DNA of 64,000 bases from Xanthomonas melonis. Lineage in GTDB: Bacteria > Pseudomonadota > Gammaproteobacteria > Xanthomonadales > Xanthomonadaceae. The DNA is taken from positions 124,001 through 188,000 of the forward strand of contig NZ_JAJGQH010000005.1 in the NCBI RefSeq assembly GCF_020783655.1, in the 5' to 3' direction. Numbering within the stretch: position 1 is the stretch's first letter; every line of letters begins with the position of its first letter. The notes beneath the pieces are model-generated. The model did not search any database, was not told where the DNA came from, and worked only from the letters and a program-made list of their open reading frames with translations. This document shows, one piece after another, positions 38,068-47,178 of this stretch. The translations under genes were made by a program, and so were the position numbers.

Positions 38068-39951
38068 CTATTGCGCCTGCAGAGGCATCCCCATATCCGA
38101 CCGCACTTTGTCGGCAGCCGCATCACCGCGCGCTAGCTCGCGCAGGCGTGCGCGCAGGCGCTGCACATTCGCCTCGCCCTGCTCCAATCCAGTGCGGACG
38201 TCGGCCGGCAGTTGCTGCCGCCCCAGCGCCTGCAGTTGTTTCCAGCCGTCGACCAGTACGCCGGTTTCCTGTGCCACGCGTGCGCTCAGGTCCTTCTGCT
38301 CATCTGCTTGCGGCAGTCCGTAGCCGGCGCTACCCAATAGCGTGGCCGGATGACTGAGCTGGGCCTGCCGCGCGAACAGCGACTGCAGCTGACCCTGCAC
38401 CGAGTCACGTCCGGTCGCGCCGGGTCTCAGCAGACGCTTGAGCGCATCGCGTGCCAGCAACTCCTGGCGACGCAGGGCCGCCTGCTCCAGCAGCAGTGCC
38501 GCCGCGGTCGCGCGCAGGCCGCCGCGATCGAACCACTGCGCGCGCGCCTGTGGCGACGCATCCAGCCACTGCGCCACACGCGTCTGCGGCACCGGCCAGC
38601 CGCGCCGGAGCACATCGAACATCGCCTGGTAATGCGCGGCGGCCGACTCGAAGTAATAGCCCTGGCGCGTCGCCTGCGCACGGTCGTCCAGCACGCGCAG
38701 GTCGGCGATGCCCGCACGTTGCAGGCGCTTGCGCACACCGCGCGGCGTGATCGAGGACAGATCGGCTGCGGCCAGCCGCGGCACGCCATCGTGCAGCAGC
38801 TTGTAGGTTTCCACCGCGCAGTTGTTGCTGACGAAGTAATAGCGTCCGTCGTAATTCCAATGCACCTGTGCAGCGCGTGCGAGTAGCTCCGCGATCTCTG
38901 CAGGCGTCAGCGCCAGTGGCACCGAGGACAGGGCACGCAGTTCCACCTTGGTGTATTCGTCCACCACCTGATTCAACGGCAGCACGAACAAGCGCGAGGG
39001 GTACGCGCCGGTGAGCCCGCGCCAGCTGGAAATCTGCACATCGCCGACGAAGGCGCGGAACGACAGCACCCGGTGGTATTGCAGGTCCAGCCGGCACGCC
39101 GGCCCCGGCGCGCGACCGGGCGCGCAGATCACCAGCCGCAGCATGCTGTGGCCCCAGCGGCTCATCGGCTGCTGGTTGCCTTCGGCAAGCAGGTAGTCCA
39201 CGGCATAGACACGCGCCGGGTCCAGCATCAGCAACGACATCGCGCCGGCATCGTTGTCGGCCTGCAGGTACGGTAGCGCCGCGGCGCAGCGAGCGCTTCC
39301 CTGCGGCGACCCCAACTGCTGCGAAAACCAGGCCGCCAGTGCAGGACGCCGGCAGGCATAGTCCGGATCCAGCACGAAATGTTCGAGATTGACCGCGACG
39401 AACTCGGCCGGATTCTGCCGCTCATAGTCGTCGGGACTGCGATCGCTGAAGTTGTTGGCGCCACGCCCGATGCGCCAGGGCCGCACCTGCCAGCCCGCCA
39501 GATCGCGCAGACGCGGATCGCGCGACAACACGCTGCCGGCACCACGGTCGAGCACATGCGCCAGCTCGTGCACCATGGCGGCCATTGCCGCGCGCGTGGC
39601 CGGCATGGCCGCATCGTCGCGATCGCCGGCCGGCTGCGCGCTCCAGGCCTGCAACAAGGCCCGATCCAGCAGAACACGCTTGCCGATCGCGCGGCCATGC
39701 ACCCGCGCGGGCAGATCGTGACGCCATTCCAGCTGGATCGGCGCCACGCTGCGCTGCGACCACTGCGGCGGCAAGCGTCGCAGCACCAGCGTCACCAGAG
39801 CCTCGCTGGCGGCGCGCTCGGCCTCACTCAGGTCGGCCGATGCCGGCACGAGTTGCAGCGTGGGCCGCTGCTGCTCCTGCGCGTGCACCTGCGACGCCGC
39901 TGCGATCACTGCGGCCAGCCACAGCCACCGACGCCAGCGGCGGCGCTTCAC
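38068..39951 (-). CDS. DUF4105 exported protein with HELAH motif
   Basis: This 627-residue protein has a signal peptide (RWLWLAAVIAAASQVHA). Residues 128-132 form HELAH, a zinc-metallopeptidase signature (residues H128, E129, H132), within a domain up to about residue 210. DUF4105 follows with the diagnostic NQQPMSRWGHSMLRLV and YYFVSNNCAVETYKLL. The C-terminal third is helical. It is probably periplasmic or envelope-associated. Substrate is unknown; the Cys in NNCAVE is a candidate nucleophile of the NlpC/P60-like DUF4105 fold. The following DUF2388 gene on the same strand overlaps its start by 4 nt. Confidence 0.85.
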   Translation of the reverse strand: MKRRRWRRWLWLAAVIAAASQVHAQEQQRPTLQLVPASADLSEAERAASEALVTLVLRRLPPQWSQRSVAPIQLEWRHDLPARVHGRAIGKRVLLDRALLQAWSAQPAGDRDDAAMPATRAAMAAMVHELAHVLDRGAGSVLSRDPRLRDLAGWQVRPWRIGRGANNFSDRSPDDYERQNPAEFVAVNLEHFVLDPDYACRRPALAAWFSQQLGSPQGSARCAAALPYLQADNDAGAMSLLMLDPARVYAVDYLLAEGNQQPMSRWGHSMLRLVICAPGRAPGPACRLDLQYHRVLSFRAFVGDVQISSWRGLTGAYPSRLFVLPLNQVVDEYTKVELRALSSVPLALTPAEIAELLARAAQVHWNYDGRYYFVSNNCAVETYKLLHDGVPRLAAADLSSITPRGVRKRLQRAGIADLRVLDDRAQATRQGYYFESAAAHYQAMFDVLRRGWPVPQTRVAQWLDASPQARAQWFDRGGLRATAAALLLEQAALRRQELLARDALKRLLRPGATGRDSVQGQLQSLFARQAQLSHPATLLGSAGYGLPQADEQKDLSARVAQETGVLVDGWKQLQALGRQQLPADVRTGLEQGEANVQRLRARLRELARGDAAADKVRSDMGMPLQAQ

Positions 39952-40247
39952 TGCGCCAGGATGGACTGCGCCAGTTCCAGATCGCTGGCCAGGCGCGCCG
40001 CATCGCTGCGCGCGCGCAGTTGCAGCAGTGCCGCTTCCAGGCGCGCGCCACGGATGGCGCCGTTGCTGGCGACGAAGCCGGCGGCGTCTTCGCGCGCGTC
40101 GGCAACCACCTTGTCATCGCCGGAACTGCTGCTATTGGACGAACCGGCCGACGAGGCGCCAGCCGAGGTGCCGGCCAGGCTGGAGGCGAACGCTGCCAGC
40201 GGCAGCACGGTCAATGCACAGAACACAAGAGAGCGCATCATCGGCAT
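39948..40247 (-). CDS. DUF2388 small exported protein
   Basis: This 99-residue protein has a signal peptide (LVFCALTVLPLAAFA) and the DUF2388 stretch DDKVVADAREDAAGFVASNGAIRGARLEAALLQLR. It is rich in serine after the signal. The start is ATG at 40247. It ends 4 nt inside the DUF4105 gene and probably forms an operon with it. Function of the family is unknown; the two products may act together in the envelope. Confidence 0.8.
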   Translation of the reverse strand: MPMMRSLVFCALTVLPLAAFASSLAGTSAGASSAGSSNSSSSGDDKVVADAREDAAGFVASNGAIRGARLEAALLQLRARSDAARLASDLELAQSILAQ

Positions 40248-40275
40248 GTCGTTTCCATGTGAAGGTGCGGGAAGA

Positions 40276-41694
40276 CTAACCGGCGGGCGCGCTTCCGGGC
40301 GCGTCATGCATCTCGAACAGCTTGCCTGGATTCAGCAACAGACGCGGGTCCAGCACCTGCTTGATGCCGCGCATCAGCGCGATTTCCGCGGCCGAGCGCG
40401 TGCTCCACAGATACGGCTTCTTGACCAGACCGATGCCGTGCTCGGCCGAAATACTGCCACCGCAGCGCTGCAGGGCCTGCGCCAGCAGCTTGGTGACCTG
40501 ATCGCAGGCGGACACGAAGTCGGCCTGGCTGGTGGCATCGGGCTTGAGCACATTGATATGCAGATTGCCGTCACCGATATGACCGAACCACACCACGTCG
40601 AAGTGCGGATACGCCTCGCCCAGCAAGGCCTGGGTATCGGCCAGGAACGCGGGCATCGCCGAAATGCGCACCGATACGTCGTTCTTGTACGGCGTGTAGC
40701 GCGCCAGCGCTTCGGTGATGCCCTCGCGCAGCCGCCACAACTGCGCGGCCTGCGCATCGCTCTGGCTGATCACCCCGTCGCTGACCCAGCCCTGCTCCAT
40801 GCAGGTCTCGAAGGCCGCCATCGCGGCCGCTTCCTGTGCCTCGTCGCCAGCAGCGAACTCGGTGACCACGTAGTACGGATGGACCTGCGCGAAAGGCGCC
40901 TGCGCGCCGTGCGCCAGCACATGCTCCAGCGCACGATCGGTGAAGAACTCGAATGCCTCCAGACGCAATTGCGCGCGGAATGCGGCGAACACCTGCATCA
41001 GCACGTCGAACGACGGCAATGCCAGCAGCATCACACTGCCGGGCGGCGGCGGATCGGTCAGCCGCAGGGTCGCTTCCACCACGATGCCGAGGGTCCCTTC
41101 CGAGCCGATCATCAGATGCCGGAAATCGTAGCCGCTGGAGTTCTTGATCAGCGCGTGATTGAGCTCGATCACCTCGCCGGCACCGGTGACCACTTTCAGG
41201 CCGGCCACCCACTCGCGCGTGTTGCCGTAGCGGATCACCCGGATGCCGCCGGCATTGGTGGCGATGTTGCCGCCGATCGAACACGAACCGCGGGCAGCGA
41301 AATCCACCGGGTAGATCAACCCGTGTTCGCGGGCGGCGTTGTGCACCGCTTCCAGCGGCATGCCCGCCTGCACGGTGAGCGTGCGATCCACCGCGTTGAA
41401 GTCCAGCGGCTTGTTCAGGCGTTCCAGGCTCAGCACCAGCTCGCCGTTGGCGGCCACTGCGCCGCCGGAGAGACCGGTGCGGCCGCCCGAGGGCACCACG
41501 GCCACGTCCTGCGCATTCGCCCAGCGCATCACAGCCTGCACCTCGTCCACCGATCCCGGCAGCGCGATGGCCAACGGGTTGGGTGTCCAGCGCCGGGTCC
41601 AGTCGCGCCCGTAGTGCTCCAGGTCGGCCGGCTCGGTTTTCAAACGCAACGCGGGCACGGCCTGTTGCAAGGAAACAATGCGGGGATCGGTCAT
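40276..41694 (-). CDS. FAD-linked D-2-hydroxyglutarate dehydrogenase
   Basis: This 472-residue flavoenzyme has the FAD-binding motif PSGGRTGLSGGAV and GGNIATNAGG, and the C-terminal FAD-oxidase domain with VVWFGHIGDGNLHINVL and SISAEHGIGLVKK. This architecture fits D-2-hydroxyglutarate or D-lactate dehydrogenases. Divergence from serA, 208 nt away, favours the hydroxyglutarate role, since SerA can make D-2-hydroxyglutarate as a side product while driving phosphoglycerate oxidation. The start MTDPRIVSLQ is at 41694. Confidence 0.85.
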   Translation of the reverse strand: MTDPRIVSLQQAVPALRLKTEPADLEHYGRDWTRRWTPNPLAIALPGSVDEVQAVMRWANAQDVAVVPSGGRTGLSGGAVAANGELVLSLERLNKPLDFNAVDRTLTVQAGMPLEAVHNAAREHGLIYPVDFAARGSCSIGGNIATNAGGIRVIRYGNTREWVAGLKVVTGAGEVIELNHALIKNSSGYDFRHLMIGSEGTLGIVVEATLRLTDPPPPGSVMLLALPSFDVLMQVFAAFRAQLRLEAFEFFTDRALEHVLAHGAQAPFAQVHPYYVVTEFAAGDEAQEAAAMAAFETCMEQGWVSDGVISQSDAQAAQLWRLREGITEALARYTPYKNDVSVRISAMPAFLADTQALLGEAYPHFDVVWFGHIGDGNLHINVLKPDATSQADFVSACDQVTKLLAQALQRCGGSISAEHGIGLVKKPYLWSTRSAAEIALMRGIKQVLDPRLLLNPGKLFEMHDAPGSAPAG

Positions 41695-41902
41695 GGCGCG
41701 CGGCACGGCGGTAGGAACCGCACAGCGTGCCAGTGTGCGTCGGCCCCGTCCAGCTGCGATGCGCTGCGCCGGCGCGGTGTTGGATTCAGCTGAAACCGTT
41801 GCAGCGCAAGGGCCGCAACGCATTGGCGCGGTCGCTGCGACTGCCAAATCCGGCACCCCATCTGGCATAGTTGCCGGCCCGATTGCTGCAGTGCGCTCCC
41901 CC

Positions 41903-43144
41903 ATGTCGCCGAAGAGAACCTCGTTTCCCAAACAGGACATTCGCGTCCTGTTGCTGGAAGGCATCAGCCCGACCGCCGTGGATGTGTTCCGCGCCGCCGG
42001 TTATTCGCAGATCGAGCTGCACGCCAAGTCGTTGCCGGAAGACGAACTGATCGCGCGCATCGCCGAAGCGCATATCGTCGGTATCCGCTCGCGCACCCAG
42101 CTGAGCGCCGAGGTGCTGGCGCATGCCAAGCGCCTGATCGCCATCGGCTGCTTCTGCATCGGCACCAACCAGGTGGACCTGGAGGCGGCCGAGCTGGCCG
42201 GCATTCCGGTGTTCAATGCGCCCTACTCCAACACGCGCAGCGTGGCCGAACTGGTCATCGCCGAAGCGATCCTGCTGTTGCGCGGCATTCCGCAGAAGAA
42301 TGCCGAATGCCATCGCGGCGGCTGGTCCAAGTCTGCCGCCGGCAGTCACGAAACGCGCGGGAAGGTGCTTGGCATCATTGGCTACGGGCATATCGGCACC
42401 CAGGTCGGCGTGCTGGCCGAGTCGCTGGGCATGCAGGTGATCTTCCACGACATCGAAACCAAGCTGTCGCTGGGCAACGCACGCGCGGCCATCGACCTGG
42501 ACGACCTGCTCGGCCGCGCAGACGTGGTGACGCTGCACGTGCCGGAAACGCCGTCCACCAGGGACATGATCGGCGCGGCCGAAATCGCCCGCATGAAGCC
42601 CGGTGCACACCTGATCAACGCCTCGCGCGGCACCGTCATCGATATCGCGGCGCTGGATGCGGCACTGCGCTCCGGCCAGATCGGCGGCGCGGCGGTGGAC
42701 GTGTTCCCGATCGAGCCCAAGGGCAATGGCGACGCGTTCGAGTCGCCGCTGACCGCGCACGACAACGTGATCCTGACTCCGCACGTGGGCGGCAGCACGC
42801 TGGAAGCGCAAGACAACATCGGCGTCGAAGTGGCCGCCAAACTGGTGCGCTACAGCGACAACGGCAGCACGCTATCGGCAGTGAACTTCCCCGAGGTGAC
42901 GCTACCCGAGCATGCCGACAGCCTGCGCCTGCTGCACATCCATCGCAACGTGCCGGGCGTGCTGTCGCAGATCAACGAACTGTTCTCGCGCCACAACGTC
43001 AACATCGACGGCCAGTTCCTGCGCACCGATCCCAAGGTGGGCTACGTGGTAATCGATGTAAGCGCCAGCGAAGCGCAGGCCACCGCGATGAAGGAAGGCT
43101 TGGCCTTGATCGAAGGGACCTTGCGGACGCGGATCTTGTATTGA
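41903..43144 (+). CDS. serA: D-3-phosphoglycerate dehydrogenase
   Basis: This 413-residue enzyme starts serine synthesis, oxidising 3-phosphoglycerate with NAD. It has the catalytic domain (IGIRSRTQLSAEVL region), a Rossmann motif IIGYGHIGTQVGVLAESLGM, RHVPETPST-type dinucleotide loop, HIHRNVPGVLSQINELF and an ACT domain at the C-terminus that binds serine. Length and layout match E. coli SerA. It is divergent from the hydroxyglutarate dehydrogenase gene. REP-like hairpins with a 70-bp period follow the stop. Confidence 0.97.
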   Translation: MSPKRTSFPKQDIRVLLLEGISPTAVDVFRAAGYSQIELHAKSLPEDELIARIAEAHIVGIRSRTQLSAEVLAHAKRLIAIGCFCIGTNQVDLEAAELAGIPVFNAPYSNTRSVAELVIAEAILLLRGIPQKNAECHRGGWSKSAAGSHETRGKVLGIIGYGHIGTQVGVLAESLGMQVIFHDIETKLSLGNARAAIDLDDLLGRADVVTLHVPETPSTRDMIGAAEIARMKPGAHLINASRGTVIDIAALDAALRSGQIGGAAVDVFPIEPKGNGDAFESPLTAHDNVILTPHVGGSTLEAQDNIGVEVAAKLVRYSDNGSTLSAVNFPEVTLPEHADSLRLLHIHRNVPGVLSQINELFSRHNVNIDGQFLRTDPKVGYVVIDVSASEAQATAMKEGLALIEGTLRTRILY

Positions 43145-43160
43145 TCCGTTGATGCAAGAG

Positions 43161-43375
43161 TGCCCCTCATCCGGCGCGTTGCGCCACCTTCTCCCGCAGG
43201 CGGGAGAAGGCAATGCAGGTCGCCCTTCTGCCGCTAGCCCCCTCCCCGTCCAACTCCCTTCTCCCGCTTGCGGGAGAAGGCAGTGCAGGTCGCCCTTCTG
43301 CCGCTAGCTCCTTCTCCGGCCTACTCCCTTCTCCCGCCTGCGGGAGAAGGTGCCCGCAGGGCGGATGAGGGCGCG
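43161..43375. repeat. Three REP-like hairpins in 70-bp tandem array
   Basis: Hairpins CCTTCTCCCGC..GCGGGAGAAGG start at 43187, 43257 and 43327, exactly 70 bp apart, with the same GCAGGTCGCCCTTCTGCCGCT spacer. They lie between the stop codons of serA and the Nudix gene and may limit read-through from both convergent genes. Confidence 0.85.
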
Positions 43376-43388
43376 CGCCCAGCACCCA

Positions 43389-43937
43389 TCACACGCCTCG
43401 GGCCATCCACTTCTCGGCCATGCGCCGCATCGACGGATCCAGCTCAGGCTCGGCCAATAGGTCGGCGATCGGCCGCCACGCCAAAGCGAGCGACTCTTCG
43501 CTGACCTTGAAGGTCTCATCCACACCCGCGACCACCACATAGCGCGCGTCGTAATGCCAGTGCCCGGCCACCTCGCCGCGCGCGGGGATCCAGTGGCGGT
43601 CCAGATCGAACAAGTCGGCGTCCGCCAACCGCAAACCGGTCAGACCGGACTCTTCTTCGGCTTCGCGCAAGGCCACCTGCGCCAGGTCACGGTCGCCATC
43701 GGCGTGCCCGCCCAGCTGCAGCCAGCGCTGCAGTTTGCGGTGGTGCGTGAGCAGGGTGCGGGCGCCATCGGCGCTCACCACCCAGGCCGAGCCGGTGAAA
43801 TGACCTTCGACCCGCTCGCGCACGAACGGATCGCCGGCATCGTCCAGCAACTGTGCGAACTGATCAGCCACCACGGCCTCGTCGGGCCAGCGCGCGCGGT
43901 AGGCGGCCAGTTGCTGCCGCAGGGTTGCATCTGCCAT
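43389..43937 (-). CDS. Nudix hydrolase with an altered Nudix box
   Basis: This 182-residue Nudix-fold protein shows GGHADGDRDLAQVALREAEEESGL. The catalytic half REAEEESG is intact, but the first Glu of the Nudix box is Arg (GGHADGDR). The start MADATLRQQ at 43937 gives a normal Nudix length; ATG at 43985 is possible. The substrate is unknown. It is divergent from the APC permease gene, 176 nt away. Confidence 0.85.
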   Translation of the reverse strand: MADATLRQQLAAYRARWPDEAVVADQFAQLLDDAGDPFVRERVEGHFTGSAWVVSADGARTLLTHHRKLQRWLQLGGHADGDRDLAQVALREAEEESGLTGLRLADADLFDLDRHWIPARGEVAGHWHYDARYVVVAGVDETFKVSEESLALAWRPIADLLAEPELDPSMRRMAEKWMARGV

Positions 43938-44113
43938 CTGTCGCTCTCGGTCGCTCGTCGCCAAACGGCCATTATCGCCATTCATGCTGCGTTTGCGCTT
44001 GTCGTGAGCGTGTAGCTTTGGCAAGGTAGGCCGCTTGCCTGTCCTATCGGGACGCGGCGCACACCTTTGCCTGGGCGCCAGCGCCCGACGCCTGCCACTT
44101 GGGGATGTACCGA

Positions 44114-45589
44114 ATGCTGAAGTCTCTGTTGAGGGTCAAACCGATCGAGCCCGCCGCACACGTCGATGCGGGCGAACCGGTCGAAGGCAGCAGCCTGCAA
44201 GGCGAGGCCACGCTGCGACGGACCCTCACCGCCAAGCACCTGATCATGCTCGGCATCGGCGCAGTGATCGGCGCCGGCATCTTTGTGCTGACTGGTCAGG
44301 CTGCCGCCAATCATGCCGGCCCGGCAGTGATGCTGAGTTTCGTCTTCGCCGGCGTCGCCTGCGCCTTCGCCGGCCTGTGCTACGCCGAGTTCGCGGCGAT
44401 GATGCCGGTATCCGGCAGTGCCTATTCGTATTCTTACGCCACCCTCGGCGAGGGCATCGCCTGGTTCATCGGCTGGTGCCTGGTGCTGGAGTATCTGTTC
44501 GCCGGTGCCAGCGTGGCCGTCGGCTGGTCGGCCTATCTCATCAGCTTCCTGACCGGCACGCTCGGTCTGCCGTTTCCGGCAGAACTGGCCGGTGCGCCGC
44601 TGACATGGGACGGGCACGGCTTCGTCAGCTCCGGCAATCTCATCAACCTGCCGGCAGTGCTGATCGTCGCGGCGGTGAGCATGCTGTGCTACGTCGGCGT
44701 CACCCAGTCGGCGTTCGCCAATGCGATCGTGGTGGCGATCAAGGTCGTGGTGATCTGCCTGTTCGTCGGCTTCGGCATCGCCTATATCGACCCGGCCAAC
44801 TGGCATCCCTTCATCCCGGAAAACGCCGGCCCCGGCAAGTTCGGCTGGGATGGGGTGTTCCGTGCCGCCTCCATCGTGTTCTTCTCCTACATCGGTTTCG
44901 ACGCGGTCTCGACCTCGGCGGGCGAAACCAAGGACCCGCAGAAGAACATGCCGATCGGCATCCTGGTGTCGCTGGCGATCTGCACGGTCATCTACATCAT
45001 CGTCTGCGCGGTGCTGACCGGGCTACTTCCCTACACCCAGCTGGGCACCGCCAAGCCGGTCGCCACCGCACTGGAAGCGCACCCGCAACTGACCTGGCTC
45101 AAGACCGCAGTGGAGATCGGTGCGATCGCCGGCCTGTCCTCGGTGGTGCTGGTGATGCTGATGGCGCAGCCGCGCATCTTCTACACCATGGCCAAGGACG
45201 GTTTGATGCCCAAGCTGTTCGGCAAGGTGCATCCCAAGTTCCACACGCCGTATGTCGGCACGCTGTTCGTCGGCGTGATCGCCGCGCTGCTGGCAGGGAT
45301 GATTCCGTTGAACGTGCTCGGCGAGCTGGTATCAATGGGCACCCTGCTCGCCTTCGCCACCGTCTGTGCCGGCGTGATGGTGCTGCGCTTCACCAAGCCC
45401 GACCTGCCGCGTCCGTTCCGGGTGCCGCTGGCCATGCTGATCTGCCCGCTGGGCGCCGTGGCCTGCCTGTTCCTGTTCTTCCAGGCGTTCCAGGAACACT
45501 GGAAGGTGTTCGTGGGCTGGACGGTACTCGGCCTGGTGATCTATTTCGGCTACGGCATCCGCCACAGCCGGCTGGGCAGCCGGGCCTGA
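44114..45589 (+). CDS. APC-family amino acid permease, copy 1
   Basis: This 491-residue inner-membrane transporter has about 12-13 hydrophobic helices. It is of the cationic amino-acid transporter type: IGAVIGAGIFVLTGQAAANHAGP for helix 1, CYAEFAAMMPVSGSAYSY for helix 3, and FFSYIGFDAVSTSAGETKDPQ. It exchanges or imports amino acids with protons; the substrate cannot be read. The start MLKSLLRVKP at 44114 is chosen. A hairpin terminator separates it from a close paralogue at 45665. Confidence 0.92.
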   Translation: MLKSLLRVKPIEPAAHVDAGEPVEGSSLQGEATLRRTLTAKHLIMLGIGAVIGAGIFVLTGQAAANHAGPAVMLSFVFAGVACAFAGLCYAEFAAMMPVSGSAYSYSYATLGEGIAWFIGWCLVLEYLFAGASVAVGWSAYLISFLTGTLGLPFPAELAGAPLTWDGHGFVSSGNLINLPAVLIVAAVSMLCYVGVTQSAFANAIVVAIKVVVICLFVGFGIAYIDPANWHPFIPENAGPGKFGWDGVFRAASIVFFSYIGFDAVSTSAGETKDPQKNMPIGILVSLAICTVIYIIVCAVLTGLLPYTQLGTAKPVATALEAHPQLTWLKTAVEIGAIAGLSSVVLVMLMAQPRIFYTMAKDGLMPKLFGKVHPKFHTPYVGTLFVGVIAALLAGMIPLNVLGELVSMGTLLAFATVCAGVMVLRFTKPDLPRPFRVPLAMLICPLGAVACLFLFFQAFQEHWKVFVGWTVLGLVIYFGYGIRHSRLGSRA

Positions 45590-45599
45590 TCCTTTCCCA

Positions 45600-45625
45600 G
45601 ACCGGCGCAGCGCGCCGGTCTTCTC
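45600..45625 (+). terminator. Terminator between the two permease genes
   Basis: GACCGGCG, a short loop and CGCCGGTC form a hairpin followed by TTCTC. It lies 10 nt after the first permease stop. Confidence 0.65.
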
Positions 45626-45664
45626 GTTCAACGACCGCGCGCAGCGCCAAGCCGGAACCGCTTC

Positions 45665-47095
45665 ATGTTCAAACAACTCTGGGCCACCAAGCATCCTCAC
45701 GCCAGCCATGAGGCGGCCGACGGGCTGGGCCTGCAACGCGCGCTCGGTCCCTGGGGGCTGACCGCACTGGGCATCGGCGCAGTGATCGGCGGCGGCATCT
45801 TCGTCATCACCGGCCAGGCCGCGGCCGATCATGCCGGCCCGGCCATCGTGCTGTCGTTCGTGCTGGCCGCGATCTGCTGCGCATTCTGCGCCATGGCCTA
45901 TGCCGAGTTCGCCGCGATGGTGCCGGTGTCCGGCAGCGCCTACACCTATACCTACGCCACCTTCGGCGAACTGGCCGCCTGGTTCATCGGGTGGATGCTG
46001 GTGCTGGAATACGGCGTGTCGGCTTCGGCGGTGGCGGTCAGCTGGACCGGCTACTTCCTCAGCCTGCTGGAGCATTTCGATATCCACCTGCCGGCGGCGC
46101 TGGTCAGCGCGCCCCTGGACGGCAAGCTGCAACCCACCGGCGCCATCGCCAACCTGCCCGCCGCCGGCATTGTCCTGCTGCTGACCTGGCTGTGCTACGT
46201 GGGGATCCGCAAGTCCTCGGCCATGAACATGGCCATGGTGATCCTGAAGACCGGGCTGATCCTGCTGGTGATCGCGGTGGGCTGGAAGTACGTGGATACC
46301 GCCAATTGGCAGCCTTTCATCCCGGCCAACGAAGGCCCCGGCAAGTACGGCATGGAGGGCGTGCTGCGCGGCGCGGCGATGGTGTTCTTCGCCTATATCG
46401 GCTTCGAGGCGGTGTCGGTGGCTGCGCAGGAATCGCACCGCCCGCAACGCGACCTGCCGATCGGCATGATGCTTTCGCTGCTGATCTGCACCGTGCTCTA
46501 CATCGCCATGGCGGCGGTGATGACCGGCCTGGTGCCCTACACCCTGCTGGGCACCGACGAGCCGGTGGTGACCGCGGTGGCCGCGCATCCGCAGCTGGCC
46601 TGGCTGCGCGTGGTGGTGGAGGTGGGTGCGCTGATCGGCCTGTCGTCGGTGATCCTGGTGATGGTGATCGGGCAACCGCGCATCTTCATGATCATTGCGC
46701 GCGACGGGCTGCTGCCGTCGGTCTTCACCCGCATCCATCCCAAGTACCGTACGCCGCACATCAATACCGTGATCACCGGCGTGGGCATCGCGTTGCTGGC
46801 GGCGGTGTTTCCGCTGGATGTACTGGGCGAGTTGACCTCGATGGGTACCCTGATCGCATTCGCGGCGGTGTGTGCCGGCGTGCTGATCCTGCGCCACACC
46901 CACCCGGAGCTGCCGCGCCCGTTCCGTATGCCGGCGGCGTGGCTGATCTGCATTGCCGGCGTATTGAGCTGCCTGGCGCTGCTGTCGGCCATGACTTTGC
47001 ACAACTGGATGCTGATGGGGTTGTGGACGCTCGCCGGGCTGGTGGTCTACTTCGGCTACGGCTATCGCCACAGCCGCCTGCGCGACCGGCGCTGA
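45665..47095 (+). CDS. APC-family amino acid permease, copy 2
   Basis: This 476-residue transporter is a paralogue of the protein at 44114-45589. It shows IGAVIGGGIFVITGQAAADHAGP, MAYAEFAAMVPVSGSAYTYTY and FFAYIGFEAVSVAAQESHRPQ. The pair probably arose by tandem duplication; its own terminator-separated unit suggests separate expression. The start MFKQLWATKH is at 45665. Confidence 0.92.
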   Translation: MFKQLWATKHPHASHEAADGLGLQRALGPWGLTALGIGAVIGGGIFVITGQAAADHAGPAIVLSFVLAAICCAFCAMAYAEFAAMVPVSGSAYTYTYATFGELAAWFIGWMLVLEYGVSASAVAVSWTGYFLSLLEHFDIHLPAALVSAPLDGKLQPTGAIANLPAAGIVLLLTWLCYVGIRKSSAMNMAMVILKTGLILLVIAVGWKYVDTANWQPFIPANEGPGKYGMEGVLRGAAMVFFAYIGFEAVSVAAQESHRPQRDLPIGMMLSLLICTVLYIAMAAVMTGLVPYTLLGTDEPVVTAVAAHPQLAWLRVVVEVGALIGLSSVILVMVIGQPRIFMIIARDGLLPSVFTRIHPKYRTPHINTVITGVGIALLAAVFPLDVLGELTSMGTLIAFAAVCAGVLILRHTHPELPRPFRMPAAWLICIAGVLSCLALLSAMTLHNWMLMGLWTLAGLVVYFGYGYRHSRLRDRR

Positions 47096-47178
47096 GCATG
47101 CACTAAGCAGGCCGGCCGTTGCGCACCACCGGCCCGCGTCCATCTGGCCGTAACCGGATGGGGCAGTAGAATAGCTGC

